DNA of 64,000 bases from Pelotomaculum terephthalicicum JT (GCF_022410535.1 NZ_JAKNBL010000005.1:1-64000); one strand, 5' to 3'; counted from the first letter of the stretch, positions 49,695-58,838 are shown. Notes: generated by a model not told the origin, from the sequence alone. Made by a program: numbers and translations.

Positions 49695-51386
49695 TTAAGG
49701 CTTGACCGGCGCGATATGCCAGTCGCTCCAGAGGTTCCCGCTGATGGTCACCGAGTCGGCGAGGTTCATGCTGAGCATCCCCTGGGGCGTCCAGCAGTCC
49801 ATCAGGTAGGTGTAGGGGGTATAGCTTCCGTCCGGCATCCAGATGGGCGTGAAGTGGGTGCGCCGGTTATAGGTTGAATATCTGTTCCTGGCAAACTCAA
49901 ACTGGGTGCCGAGGCCGCCACCAGTCCTCTCCAGCAGGCGCCAGTAGGACTGATACCGAAATTCGGGGAAATAGGTGACGGCGGTCTGCGCGGCCGTCAC
50001 CGCCGAGGATTGGTTGGTGCTGACATTTGCAGTGACGGTCTGATTGATTCCATACCCGCTTTTCATGGTTTTGCCCGAAGCAGTAGGATTTTTCGCATCC
50101 GGAACGACGCTCATGGAGGCCGAAAGGCTTGCGGTGTAAGTGTTCCAGTCGAACTCCCACCAGCCGTGATCACACCAGTACCCCGAATCCTTGCCGGTGG
50201 AGTGCCACACCCAATACGCGTGCCACCAGGGACGCCAGACGCCCCATGTGGCGGAGGTTTTCTGCGGGTTGTTCGGAACGGCCGGTTGGGTATAGGAGTC
50301 GTTGCGGTCGTCGGCGACGGGGTTTGGCGGCTCATGTCCCGACAGGTCCACAATATTGGCGGTGATGGTACCCTGGCTCGCCCTGCCCCTGCCTGTGACG
50401 GACACATGGATGGTCATGGTCTGCGGCGTGGAGGGTGTCGTCCAGCGCACCCACACAAGCTGGCTGTCGCTTTCGGGATAATATATGTTATTCACCGTGT
50501 AGGTTTGGCCGCCGATGGTAAAGCGCGCCGTCACGGGATGGTCGGGATCGGCCTGGCCTCCGCTGACCGTAACCGAGGTGATGACCTGTGTGTTGACACG
50601 GTAGGTGTAGTCATAACCGCTCACCTGGGGAGGCTCCGCCTCGCTGAACCGTATGATGCCAAGGCCAAGGGAAGAAATGATATCCGCGTTGGAGGCGGCG
50701 GCCGTCCGGGAGCCGGACCATGCCGGATAGCCGAGGTCGGGCGTTTCGAGGAACATCGCCAGCGGCAGGTTCTTGTGCGAAAGAGACACCATCTTGCTGC
50801 GCAGCCCGCCGTCAAGCTGCTGGTCGTAGAGGGCCGCCTCGGTTGCGGTCACGGCGATCCTTACGCCCTGGAAGGTCATGTAGGCGACGGGTTCCAGCAG
50901 GATTTTATAGTCGCCGTTGATAAGGGTGTCGTAATTGAAACCGGTAACATCGGCAATCCGCATCAGTGTATATTCCGAACAGAAATATCTTTTTATATCA
51001 TCAATGTTGGCATTACCGCTGCCGGAGCTGATAATTCTCGGAACCGCTTGCGCCGGATTGACATAGGTGTACTGCTGCATGCTGGGCGTCAGGGAAAAAC
51101 CATTTGTGTAGGATATTTTGCTTACCTTTCCGAAGTGCGCCTGTATGTTGTCGGGATGCTTGTTGGTAAAATCAACGGGAATGGTAACCACCGCGTGATC
51201 ACTGGCTCTGACCACCGTGATCCGCACTCCCTCGTCGCCGGGACTCCAGAAGTTTTCGCTGGTGCCGCTGCCCATGCTGCCGCTTCCATTGTCTATGTTT
51301 CCTTCGCCCTCGGCATAGGCGGTTAGGGGAAGCAGGGCGGTCAGCAGCAGGACCAGCACAATAAAAATGCTGAGTGCACGTTTCAT
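49695..51386 (-). CDS. Secreted transfer-region protein (563 aa)
   Basis: A signal peptide (MKRALSIFIVLVLLLTALLPLTAYA) is followed by mostly beta-rich sequence without TM helices. A Trp-rich block (WGVWRPWWHAYWVWHSTG) near residues 375-400 stands out and may bind carbohydrate or membranes. The ATG at 51386 follows AAGGAGG. I do not recognise the family. Its location between pseudopilin-like genes and channel genes suggests a surface component of the transfer or pilus apparatus. Confidence 0.75.
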   Translation of the reverse strand: MKRALSIFIVLVLLLTALLPLTAYAEGEGNIDNGSGSMGSGTSENFWSPGDEGVRITVVRASDHAVVTIPVDFTNKHPDNIQAHFGKVSKISYTNGFSLTPSMQQYTYVNPAQAVPRIISSGSGNANIDDIKRYFCSEYTLMRIADVTGFNYDTLINGDYKILLEPVAYMTFQGVRIAVTATEAALYDQQLDGGLRSKMVSLSHKNLPLAMFLETPDLGYPAWSGSRTAAASNADIISSLGLGIIRFSEAEPPQVSGYDYTYRVNTQVITSVTVSGGQADPDHPVTARFTIGGQTYTVNNIYYPESDSQLVWVRWTTPSTPQTMTIHVSVTGRGRASQGTITANIVDLSGHEPPNPVADDRNDSYTQPAVPNNPQKTSATWGVWRPWWHAYWVWHSTGKDSGYWCDHGWWEFDWNTYTASLSASMSVVPDAKNPTASGKTMKSGYGINQTVTANVSTNQSSAVTAAQTAVTYFPEFRYQSYWRLLERTGGGLGTQFEFARNRYSTYNRRTHFTPIWMPDGSYTPYTYLMDCWTPQGMLSMNLADSVTISGNLWSDWHIAPVKP

Positions 51387-51404
51387 AGAGACCTCCTTGA
51401 ACAT

Positions 51405-51431
51405 CAAAAAACGCGGCATTTCTGCCGCGTT
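51405..51431 (-). terminator. Perfect intrinsic terminator before the secreted protein gene
   Basis: On the minus strand AACGCGGCA-GAAA-TGCCGCGTT forms a perfect 9-bp stem with a GAAA tetraloop, followed by TTTTTT. It ends 19 bases before the next gene's ATG, leaving room only for the ribosome site. Confidence 0.9.
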
Positions 51432-51461
51432 CCCTGGAATGTTTTATTCTATTGTCGGGAG

Positions 51462-52016
51462 CTAATCCATCGTTCCAACCTGTTTGTTGATATCACCGTC
51501 ACCGTCTACTTTTGTGCCTGAGCCGCCTGTTTCAGTTACCCAGCCGAAGCCGGGGAGATAAACCTTGCCGTCTTTTCTCTCGCCGCCCTTTGGCTCACCG
51601 GTCTGCGGAGCATCCGGTTTCTGCACATTGTTGTGATCCGTGGCTTGTACATTTTCAACCTTTTCTCCGCTCGGTTTTCGGGTCGGGTCGGTCTTCTGGC
51701 TTTCCGTCGGCTCCGGCGGTTTGGTCACTTCCGGCTGCAGGTTTTGCACCGGCTGGTCGGTCTGAGGCGCCGTGTTATCGGCTGGCGCCGCAGTCGGTTC
51801 GCTGGCCGGGACGACCACTTCTTTTTCTCTCGCCTTGCCGCCTATATCCGCGCTTGGGTTGACCTCGACCGTGGCAATGGACGCCGGAGCGTTCCCGCCG
51901 TCCGGCGGCGTTTCCGTTTTAAATTGAGAGGATATCGCTATAACCAGCGCCATGCATACAATGCCAAGCCCGGCGATGGTCAGACGTTTCTTTGTCTTGT
52001 CCTGTATATTCCTCAT
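51462..52016 (-). CDS. Membrane-anchored Pro-rich protein (DUF6550-like)
   Basis: This 184-residue protein has one TM helix (about 10-30) followed by a Pro/Thr/Glu-rich extracellular linker. A short C-terminal motif (KVYLPGFGWVTETGGSG) is found in small ICE-encoded proteins of this type. AGGAGG lies seven bases before the ATG at 52016. It probably spans the cell wall as a spacer or stalk. It is upstream of a perfect terminator. Confidence 0.7.
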   Translation of the reverse strand: MRNIQDKTKKRLTIAGLGIVCMALVIAISSQFKTETPPDGGNAPASIATVEVNPSADIGGKAREKEVVVPASEPTAAPADNTAPQTDQPVQNLQPEVTKPPEPTESQKTDPTRKPSGEKVENVQATDHNNVQKPDAPQTGEPKGGERKDGKVYLPGFGWVTETGGSGTKVDGDGDINKQVGTMD

Positions 52017-52108
52017 AAGAATTGCCTCCTTGTCGGTTTTTCGATAGCTCTTTATAGTCCACACCCTACCACAGAAGTTTCGGGAAGTCTATCGTATTTG
52101 CGAAAAAG

Positions 52109-52660
52109 TCAAAATACAGACATATATTTTGCCCGCACCCGGAGATTGATCCCCATGGGCGGCAGTATCTTGCCTCCGAAGGATACCGGAACCTCCAGCC
52201 GGATCGCCGCGTCGGCCAGGAAGCCCTGCACGCCGGCGGGATCGGAGGGAGCCAGCGGCGCGTTCCGGATGTCCACCGACAGGCCGGAGAGCTTGTATTC
52301 CACACTCTCGCCCGCATACTTCACATGGTACCCGCCGCTTTTTTGCAGGCCCAGAGTTTTGTCAAGATACGCGTAAATATCGCCGTAGTCGACGCTGTCC
52401 TCCCAGGAGGCGCCCACTAGCTGGTAGCCCCCGGCGTAGCCCTCCCGCACGCCGTGATAGATGTCGTCATAGTTGTCGTTCACTGTCGAAACAACAGCGG
52501 ACTGCACCGCGTCCCGAACACCCTGCGCGATCATCATCAGCCGCATGTATTCGGATACGCCGCACAAAATCATCGCCAGAACCAGGGCCACGGCGACAAT
52601 CAGGGGGAATGACGATCCCTTTTTATTCCTTATTATACCATATATTTCCCTTATTTTCAC
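52109..52660 (-). CDS. TadE-like pseudopilin (183 aa)
   Basis: A short basic leader ending KKGSSFPLIVAVALVLAMIL resembles the class III signal and hydrophobic helix of TadE/TadF pseudopilins; the rest is an extracytoplasmic beta-rich domain. The GTG start at 52660 overlaps the stop of the gene upstream. It belongs to the Tad-like cluster and would be processed by the prepilin peptidase encoded at 58048. Confidence 0.75.
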   Translation of the reverse strand: MKIREIYGIIRNKKGSSFPLIVAVALVLAMILCGVSEYMRLMMIAQGVRDAVQSAVVSTVNDNYDDIYHGVREGYAGGYQLVGASWEDSVDYGDIYAYLDKTLGLQKSGGYHVKYAGESVEYKLSGLSVDIRNAPLAPSDPAGVQGFLADAAIRLEVPVSFGGKILPPMGINLRVRAKYMSVF

Positions 52661-53052
52661 TTCCAGTACACCTCGCTTTTCCCCGTGGCTTTTGCCGTCA
52701 GCGTAATGGGAAAGGAGCCGAAACCGCCAAAGAGGCCGATATCTCTCCGCAGGGTAACGGTCACCGTGAATTCCTGGTTGAGCTGGATTTTGCCTGTCTT
52801 TGACCAGGTGACGACGGGATCAAGTCCTGTTTTTTCCCGCAGCACCTGCTCCCGCAGGCTGGTTTCACTGCCCACCCGGCCCGCGATCTCCGCCTCCCGG
52901 CACAGCTCCGCGGCAAAGGTGTCCAGCTGGCTTTTGGCAATGTAGACAGGAAGCACCTTGACGGCCAGGGCGACGACCAGCATGGTGCAGAGCACCAGCA
53001 CAGCCACATCGATGTATCCTTCTCCGCGGCTATCGCGCAGCTTTGTTAACAC
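52657..53052 (-). CDS. DUF4320-type pseudopilin-like protein (131 aa)
   Basis: The N-terminus reads RGEGYIDVAVLVLCTMLVVALAVKVLPVY. Gly followed by a Glu/Asp-containing hydrophobic helix is a TadE/Flp-type processing site. The remainder is a small extracellular domain. The GTG at 53052 overlaps the stop of the 26-codon micro-ORF, and the 3' end overlaps the next pseudopilin gene, so all three are coupled. Confidence 0.78.
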   Translation of the reverse strand: MLTKLRDSRGEGYIDVAVLVLCTMLVVALAVKVLPVYIAKSQLDTFAAELCREAEIAGRVGSETSLREQVLREKTGLDPVVTWSKTGKIQLNQEFTVTVTLRRDIGLFGGFGSFPITLTAKATGKSEVYWK

Positions 53053-53126
53053 ATCCGCACCCCCTGCTCCTGTCCGGGTACGAGTTTCTTCCGAAACAGC
53101 TCCTTTATTTTCTCAATCCTTTCCAT
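53046..53126 (-). CDS. Micro-ORF (26 aa) with Met-containing tail
   Basis: An ATG at 53126 behind GGAG opens a 26-codon frame, MERIEKIKELFRKKLVPGQE and then Q-G-V-R-M-C, overlapping the start of the DUF4320-type gene. The basic amphipathic helix is followed by P-G-Q-E-Q-G-V-R-M, similar to the P-E-Q...G-M-R-M tails at 58839 and 59529. Supported by ribosome site, overlap and motif. Confidence 0.5.
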   Translation of the reverse strand: MERIEKIKELFRKKLVPGQEQGVRMC

Positions 53127-53164
53127 TGCGTTCTCCTTTCCTGGTATAGATTTAAAGCCCACCT

Positions 53165-54037
53165 TCAGAACATGGCGTTCAGAGACTTTACGATCTCATA
53201 GGCGATGACCGCCAGATAGGTGAACAGAAAGCACATCAGCATGATGAAAGAGAACACCCGGATTTTGGACGGTATCTTCTGCGCCTGGCCCTTGAGCCGC
53301 TGCAGCTCCAGGGCCTTGAAGTCATGGGCCAGCATTTGGAAATAGACGGCGCTGTCGTCCCCCCGCAGGACGCCGATCAGTCCCCTGACTACGTCCGAGA
53401 GCATGGGGGAATTGAGCCTTGCCTCGAACCGGGTGAGGGCCGCCTCGTAGGAGGAGGAGCGCATGTCCGCCGTCACAATGTCCAGCTCGCGGGCGAAGGC
53501 CTCCCCTGCGTTTTTCTTGTAGTTCTCCATCATCGCCAGCACGTCGCGGCTGCTTTTCAGCGTCTGTTCGACGGTGGCCACAAACCTCGGCAGTTCCCTT
53601 TCGATCCGCTCCCGCTTTTCCCGCAGCTGCTCGTCCGCTTTTCGGGTTTCCTTGAAGTAGACCAGCACCGCCAGGAACACCAGCGCCGGCGAGAGCGGCG
53701 GAAGCAGGAGCAGGCAGGGAACGGCGCTAAGAAGGATCATCCCCGCCTTGACCATGGCGTATGCGGCGTAGACCTCCGGCGTTACGCCGATGCCCGCCGC
53801 CTTGAGAATGTTATTCATGCGGTTCTTTTTGTACTCATCCATGGGGATGTGTTTCGAGAGCCTGACCGCAAGGGACATGAGCCACGTTTCCATGGTTTTG
53901 GCGGCCTTTTTGTCCCGCCTGCCGGCGCTGAGCATGGCCCTGGCCGCGCCGAGGGTGGGCAGCTTCAGCGCGTCGGCCAGGACCAAAAACAGCCCCGCCG
54001 CGAGCAGGGCTGCGAATAAAAACAGTAATGTCGGCAT
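53165..54037 (-). CDS. tadC: TadC-like inner-membrane protein
   Basis: This 290-residue type II secretion F-domain protein has an N-terminal TM helix, a cytoplasmic helical domain (RFVATVEQTLKSSRDVLAMM) and C-terminal TM helices. Together with TadB it forms the platform that the TadA motor turns. It starts six bases after the TadB-like gene. The two F proteins in tandem after TadA reproduce the canonical tadABC order. Confidence 0.85.
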   Translation of the reverse strand: MPTLLFLFAALLAAGLFLVLADALKLPTLGAARAMLSAGRRDKKAAKTMETWLMSLAVRLSKHIPMDEYKKNRMNNILKAAGIGVTPEVYAAYAMVKAGMILLSAVPCLLLLPPLSPALVFLAVLVYFKETRKADEQLREKRERIERELPRFVATVEQTLKSSRDVLAMMENYKKNAGEAFARELDIVTADMRSSSYEAALTRFEARLNSPMLSDVVRGLIGVLRGDDSAVYFQMLAHDFKALELQRLKGQAQKIPSKIRVFSFIMLMCFLFTYLAVIAYEIVKSLNAMF

Positions 54038-54043
54038 ATTTCG

Positions 54044-54973
54044 CTACCTCCTGTACTCAATGGGCTTGGTCAGCCGGATGACGAAGGCCGCGCTGATGAA
54101 AACGGCCGCCGCACAGACCGCCAGGACGAGCTGCCCCACGGCGGTGTGCATCAGCGTGTCATACCAGCCTTTATTGAGGAAATACATCACGGGGACGTTG
54201 CCCATCACCAGGATCACCATGATGATGAATTCCTTGCGTGGTTCAAACACCAGGTATTCCAGCTCGGCGTTGACGATCCGCATGTCCGACAGCTTGCCGA
54301 CGATGGGCGTCAGGGTGGTCTTGAGGCTCCGGTCGTACTGGCAGGCGGCGATGGCGTCGCACCATTCGTGGAACACCTCGTTTTCGATACGGGGCTTCAT
54401 TGCTTTGAGCGCCGCGTTCACATCGGGGTTGATGAGCTTGATTTGAGTGAGGAATTGGGCGAACACGCCGCGCACCGGCGGGTTCAGGTAGTGAATGTTT
54501 TCCTCAACCGCCGTCAGGATGTCCTCATTGCGCAGATAGGCCGTGGTGATGATGCTCAAAGCCGTTTCCAGCTCCGCCGCGATGTTTTTCCTGTAGTGGG
54601 CCGCCGTCAGCCTGACATACCAGAAGGGTAAAAACATCAGGCCCAGCGCCAGGACGGGGATGAGGAACACGTTTTGCAGAAGGATGGCGATACTTGCGCC
54701 GGCGGCGAACAACAAAAGCGAAGACGCGCAGATCAGCGGGAAGCGGCCGCTTCGTCCGGTGAGGGCGAGGATATCCTGGGCCTCCAGGATTTCCCGGCGC
54801 AGGAAGGACGGTTTTTTACGCTTAACGGCCTCATTGATCTCATCCCGGATGCCCCTGGGGCGCCTGGTTAGAAAGGCGAACAGGCCGCCGGTGAATTCGG
54901 CGGGCGACAGCCCAAGCAGAATAAAGGCGCCGGCAATCAGGCCGACGCAGGCCATGAGTTGAAGCGTGATCAT
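54044..54973 (-). CDS. tadB: TadB-like inner-membrane protein
   Basis: This 309-residue T2SF-domain protein has TM segments at about 3-25, 85-125 and 255-300 and a soluble helical middle. The start overlaps the tadA stop (ATGA), so TadA and TadB are translationally coupled. It is the second platform subunit of the Tad-like machine within the conjugation operon. Confidence 0.85.
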   Translation of the reverse strand: MITLQLMACVGLIAGAFILLGLSPAEFTGGLFAFLTRRPRGIRDEINEAVKRKKPSFLRREILEAQDILALTGRSGRFPLICASSLLLFAAGASIAILLQNVFLIPVLALGLMFLPFWYVRLTAAHYRKNIAAELETALSIITTAYLRNEDILTAVEENIHYLNPPVRGVFAQFLTQIKLINPDVNAALKAMKPRIENEVFHEWCDAIAACQYDRSLKTTLTPIVGKLSDMRIVNAELEYLVFEPRKEFIIMVILVMGNVPVMYFLNKGWYDTLMHTAVGQLVLAVCAAAVFISAAFVIRLTKPIEYRR

Positions 54974-56424
54974 CCGGCCAGACCTCCTTTCGTGATTTGC
55001 GCCAGCACCTCCTGGGGCATGCCGTTTTCCAGGAAGCGCTTTTGCAGGCTTGGGGAAATGCCCATAACCTGCCGGTGCTGTCCCTTAATGATGAATTTGC
55101 CGTCCTCCACGCGGTTTTCCGCAATCTGGAACTGGAACAGGGTACGGAAGCTCCGCTGTCCGTCGGGCAGGATTTCGCATTCCATGATCTCCATCATCCG
55201 GCGCTTTTTATCCTCAAGCTGCTTGGTAAACACCACGATGGGAAACGCCTCGGTGACAAGGGACATGAGGGTGTCGTCCGCCATGTCGTATTTGCGCTTG
55301 CAGAGGGTGACCATCCTGCGCCAGGTGGCTTCGCAGCTGTTGGAGTGGATGGTGGTCAGCACGGTGTGGCCGGTTCTGGCCGCCTCCTGGGCGGCGTAGG
55401 CTTCCGACGAGCGCATCTCGCCCACGCAGATGACTTCGGGATTAAAGCGCAGCGCCATGTCCAGCAGCATGTCCTGGTCGATGTTCTGCTTCTCGTTTTC
55501 GCTGCTGCGGGTCAGGGTATGGATGACGCTGTTTACTATCTTGCCGTCTCTTTTCCGTACCAGCGCCAGCTCGCGGGAGCCGTTTTCTATGGTAAAGATG
55601 CGCTTGCTGTCCGGGATGGTGGTTAAGAGCCAGCCCGCCACGGTGGTCTTTCCGGAGGAAGTCGCGCCGGCCACGCACACCGAAATGCCATAGCGCAGGC
55701 ACTCCGCGAGGAAGTCCAGCATCTCGGCCGTCGCCGTGCCGCCGTTGATAAAATCCTCTTTTTTGAGACTTTGCGGATTGACAATCCGGATGGAAGCGCA
55801 AACACCCACGTCCTCGTCCACCAGGGGCGTTTTCAGCACGGCGATGCGAATGTTCTTGGAAAGATGCCCCAGGATGGCGGGGCTGGCGTTGTCCAGCACC
55901 ATGCCCGACACGTGGAGCATTCTCCGGATCACGTTGACGGCGTGTTCGGGGGACTCAAAGTGTTCGTCCAATTTGACCGTGGAGCCGTTGCCGTACTGGA
56001 CCTCGATGTCGTTCCAGGCGTTGATGTCGATTTCCTCGATGCCCGTGCCGAAGATGTATTTGGTGAGGAAGGAAAACTCGGCCATCTCAGTATAGAGGGC
56101 GTCCACAAGCTGCCCCTCGGTCATGCCGCTTACGGCGATGCGCCCATCCTGGATGTATTTGGCGATGTACCGCTTGACCTGGGTTTTGACCTCGTCCCCG
56201 CCGCCGTCAATAATGAGGGTGGAATACTTCGAAGAGATGTACTCCTGCACCTCGCGCAAAACACTTCCAAAATCCCTGGAGCTGTCGTCGGGCGCAAAGA
56301 ACAAATTGCGGCTGCCGGCCAAGTTCACGGGCCGGACAATTTGCGGCGCTTCCGCCAGGGGAGCGCCCGGATTCTTTATTTGCGGGTTTTCACGGCCTTT
56401 TTGCCGGTGCTTTTTGTTGCTCAT
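54970..56424 (-). CDS. tadA: TadA/CpaF-type secretion ATPase
   Basis: This 484-residue hexameric ATPase is of the VirB11/CpaF superfamily. Walker A is AGATSSGKTT (in CVAGATSSGKTT), with an Asp-box-like IFTIENGSRELAL, Walker B region DMALRFNPEVICVGEMRSSEA, and His-box HTVLTTIHSNS. It powers pilus or secretion assembly. No separate virB11 was seen, so this protein may also serve the T4SS. It overlaps both neighbours by four bases. Confidence 0.92.
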   Translation of the reverse strand: MSNKKHRQKGRENPQIKNPGAPLAEAPQIVRPVNLAGSRNLFFAPDDSSRDFGSVLREVQEYISSKYSTLIIDGGGDEVKTQVKRYIAKYIQDGRIAVSGMTEGQLVDALYTEMAEFSFLTKYIFGTGIEEIDINAWNDIEVQYGNGSTVKLDEHFESPEHAVNVIRRMLHVSGMVLDNASPAILGHLSKNIRIAVLKTPLVDEDVGVCASIRIVNPQSLKKEDFINGGTATAEMLDFLAECLRYGISVCVAGATSSGKTTVAGWLLTTIPDSKRIFTIENGSRELALVRKRDGKIVNSVIHTLTRSSENEKQNIDQDMLLDMALRFNPEVICVGEMRSSEAYAAQEAARTGHTVLTTIHSNSCEATWRRMVTLCKRKYDMADDTLMSLVTEAFPIVVFTKQLEDKKRRMMEIMECEILPDGQRSFRTLFQFQIAENRVEDGKFIIKGQHRQVMGISPSLQKRFLENGMPQEVLAQITKGGLAG

Positions 56425-57236
56425 ACGCCGAACACCTCCCTGCTGATTTTTTCAATCTCTTTGCGGAAACCGCGGCTTTCCTTGAGCGCCAGGTCCCGGA
56501 ACAGATCCCCGGCCAGGGCCTGGCTCTCCAGCTCGCCGGAGTGGGGTATTTTGAACGCCACGTTGCCCAGCACCTGCTCGATGTGTTCGCTGGCCTCATG
56601 GGGCTTTATGTTGCTGGCCACCCTGTACTGCTTGTCGGCGTCCCATTTGTTGTCCCGCAAAAGGGGAAGCTGGCTCGACAGGTAGCTGACGGATTTCAGG
56701 TCGCAGTTCACCAGCCGCAGCACCGAGTCCGCTTCCATCAAGGCAACGGCGGAGAGGATATCTGTTGCGATGGCGCTGCTGCAGTCAATGATGACATAGG
56801 GCGCGATATTCCGCAGATGGTTGATCAGCTCTGTTGCCAATTCGGCACTATAGGGAGGATAGGTGAACACATTCTCCCCCTTGAGCATGCCGATCAGGAG
56901 CAGATGGCGATACCGTTTGTGGGTGACGCAGTTCTGCTTGATAAGGGTGTCCGTCACATGGGCGGCCGCCAGGATGCTGCCCAGGGACTTCTCGCATTCC
57001 AGGTCGGAGGGCGGGCAGACGCAGGGCAGCATGGGGGCGGTCATATCGCACAGGAGCAGCGCCACATTGCGCTTTTTGTCCGCCAGGTGCTTGGCCAGCT
57101 TGACGCTGACGGTTGTTTTCCCCGATCCGGGGCTGCCCCACACGGCCAGCACCTGCGTATCCTTTTCCACCGCCGGACCCTCCGGCTGGTTGCCGGTGTC
57201 TCTGGAAAAAAGACTTCCTTTCATAAAGTTGAGCAT
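56421..57236 (-). CDS. TadZ/CpaE-like ParA-family ATPase
   Basis: This 271-residue MinD/ParA-type P-loop protein has VWGSPGSGKTTVSVKLAKHL as deviant Walker A and VIIDCSSAIATDIL as Walker B. TadZ/CpaE proteins place the Tad machine at a cell pole. It is encoded between CpaB-like and TadA genes with a four-base overlap to tadA. It has no receiver-like N-terminal domain. Confidence 0.82.
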   Translation of the reverse strand: MLNFMKGSLFSRDTGNQPEGPAVEKDTQVLAVWGSPGSGKTTVSVKLAKHLADKKRNVALLLCDMTAPMLPCVCPPSDLECEKSLGSILAAAHVTDTLIKQNCVTHKRYRHLLLIGMLKGENVFTYPPYSAELATELINHLRNIAPYVIIDCSSAIATDILSAVALMEADSVLRLVNCDLKSVSYLSSQLPLLRDNKWDADKQYRVASNIKPHEASEHIEQVLGNVAFKIPHSGELESQALAGDLFRDLALKESRGFRKEIEKISREVFGV

Positions 57237-57238
57237 GG

Positions 57239-58051
57239 TTATTCGCCCTCGCTTTCCGGTGAGGATTTATCTGTCGGCGGAGCGGCCCCGGTGTTTTCTT
57301 TTGTTGCGTCCCCCGCCGGAGCGGGATACAGGGCTTTAAGCGCCTTGTCCTGGGCTTCGATAAACTTCGCGGCATTTTCCTTGCTCCCCCGGTACACCAG
57401 GGACAGGTGCAGCTTTCCGTCCGCCTCCAGCCCGGCGAGGATGGTGGACTGCTCCGGAGACACCAGCAGGGTGACGGTGGCCGGAAGCTGCTTTTCGTCC
57501 TCTTTTTTCAACCCCTGGCTGGTGTCGGTGTCGTAGCCGCTGCTGGCGGTGACGCCGATGACCTCCACATATTTCAGCTCCGGGGGAATGACGGTGGCTC
57601 CCATCTTCCTGTAATCCGGCGCGATGACCGAGACGATGTCGCCGGAGATCAGCTTGCCGGACAGGCCGTTGCTGAAGCTCTTGATGGTGACCGACATGGC
57701 TTGCTTTTCCCCGGTGAGATTGTACAGGTAGGCGTTTTCCGCCGCGGGCGAGTCGGTCAGCTTGGTGTTTAAGATATAGTCGCCCGGCGCCATGTCCGCC
57801 GCCGCATATTTGCCCAGGGCGGCGTCAAGGCTTCTGACCACGTTGTCGGGCAGGTTGTAGCTGCCAACCTCCACGGTTTTCACCATGTCCCTGGTGATTT
57901 GCTCCCCGGCTTTGATGTCCCTGGCGACGCGGACGATGTCCGTCTTTTTTGAAATGCCGGAATTGAAAAGCGGAGTGACCGCAAAGCAGATGAAAAGCGA
58001 CAGCGCGATGCAGATCACGCCGAGAACGGTCCTGTTTCTTAAAAAGCTCAT
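57239..58051 (-). CDS. CpaB/RcpC-like SAF-domain protein
   Basis: This 270-residue protein has an N-terminal TM helix (VLGVICIALSLFICFAVTPL) and a SAF domain (VARDIKAGEQITRDMVKTVEVGS; MAPGDYILNTKL). A second beta domain follows, with ISGDIVSVIAPDYRKMG, matching Flp-pilus assembly protein CpaB. AAGGAGG precedes the ATG at 58051, which overlaps the prepilin peptidase stop. The C-terminus is acidic and disordered. Confidence 0.85.
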   Translation of the reverse strand: MSFLRNRTVLGVICIALSLFICFAVTPLFNSGISKKTDIVRVARDIKAGEQITRDMVKTVEVGSYNLPDNVVRSLDAALGKYAAADMAPGDYILNTKLTDSPAAENAYLYNLTGEKQAMSVTIKSFSNGLSGKLISGDIVSVIAPDYRKMGATVIPPELKYVEVIGVTASSGYDTDTSQGLKKEDEKQLPATVTLLVSPEQSTILAGLEADGKLHLSLVYRGSKENAAKFIEAQDKALKALYPAPAGDATKENTGAAPPTDKSSPESEGE

Positions 58052-58509
58052 AGTGTGATTCCTCCTTGGAATATGAAATACGCGGCTATACAGCCGGCGG
58101 ACAGAAAGGGCGCGAGGGGGAACGCCCTGGGGCAGTCCCTCTTGCGCAGCCTTTGCACCATAAAGCAACCGGCATAAAAAAGAAGCATGGCGGCAAGTCC
58201 CATGACCATGGCCGCCATACCTCCCCTGAAGCCGAGGACAAAGCCCGCCGCCGCCATCAGCTTGATGTCGCCGCCGCCCATGCCGCCCCAAACAAGGGCG
58301 GCAATCAGGAGCGGCAGGGCGGAAAGGCAGCCCAGCAGCTTCACCGGCGTAAAACAGATAAAGCCCGTCAGGGCGATTGCCAGGCAGATGGCGTCGGGGA
58401 TGATCCTCTTTCTGACATCAATGAGGGACGCGGTCAAAAGCAGGACGATAAAAATGCCGCCCTTGAGCAGAAATAGCGGATTGCCCAGACCGCTGAAATC
58501 AGCCCCCAT
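58048..58509 (-). CDS. Prepilin peptidase (TadV/CpaA-like, A24)
   Basis: This 153-residue membrane protein has the two catalytic aspartates of A24 peptidases, in LIDVRKRIIPD and GGGDIKLMAAAGF. The methylase half found in PilD is absent, as in TadV. It would cleave the Flp-like pilin encoded just upstream (the genes overlap by 11 bases) and the pseudopilins downstream. Confidence 0.9.
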   Translation of the reverse strand: MGADFSGLGNPLFLLKGGIFIVLLLTASLIDVRKRIIPDAICLAIALTGFICFTPVKLLGCLSALPLLIAALVWGGMGGGDIKLMAAAGFVLGFRGGMAAMVMGLAAMLLFYAGCFMVQRLRKRDCPRAFPLAPFLSAGCIAAYFIFQGGITL

Positions 58510-58726
58510 AGTTGAACATCTCCTGAATGCGCTGTTTGAGGGTGGGCAGCACCGTGTCGCCGAACAAGGTATACAGTCCGGCCAACAAAAGAGCGCCGAT
58601 AACCACGGCGATTAATATGCGGATGGCCGAATCGACAAAATTCTCACCGCGTTCAGACAGCAAAGCCTTTGCCAACAATGCTTTGCCGGTGATTTGATCC
58701 TTTACCTTGGTTGCAATTTTTCTCAT
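58499..58726 (-). CDS. Flp-type pilin-like protein (DUF6133-like)
   Basis: This 75-residue protein reads LLSERGENFVDSAIRILIAVVIGALLLAGLYTLFGD. A basic leader ends in Gly, then Glu and a hydrophobic helix, which is the class III prepilin signature of Flp pilins. The leader (~25 residues) is longer than usual. The short mature part fits Flp size. AGGAGG-like TTGGAGG precedes the ATG. It is the candidate major subunit of the Tad-like structure. Confidence 0.78.
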   Translation of the reverse strand: MRKIATKVKDQITGKALLAKALLSERGENFVDSAIRILIAVVIGALLLAGLYTLFGDTVLPTLKQRIQEMFNYGG

Positions 58727-58838
58727 GGCAATTTACCTCCAAAATTCATATTTTCGTTGAGATTTCCGCGCTATGGCGGGGATTTGCATCGTGTGAATCC
58801 GTATCGTGCACATCTTCCACAGGAAAAACGGGCAGGTT

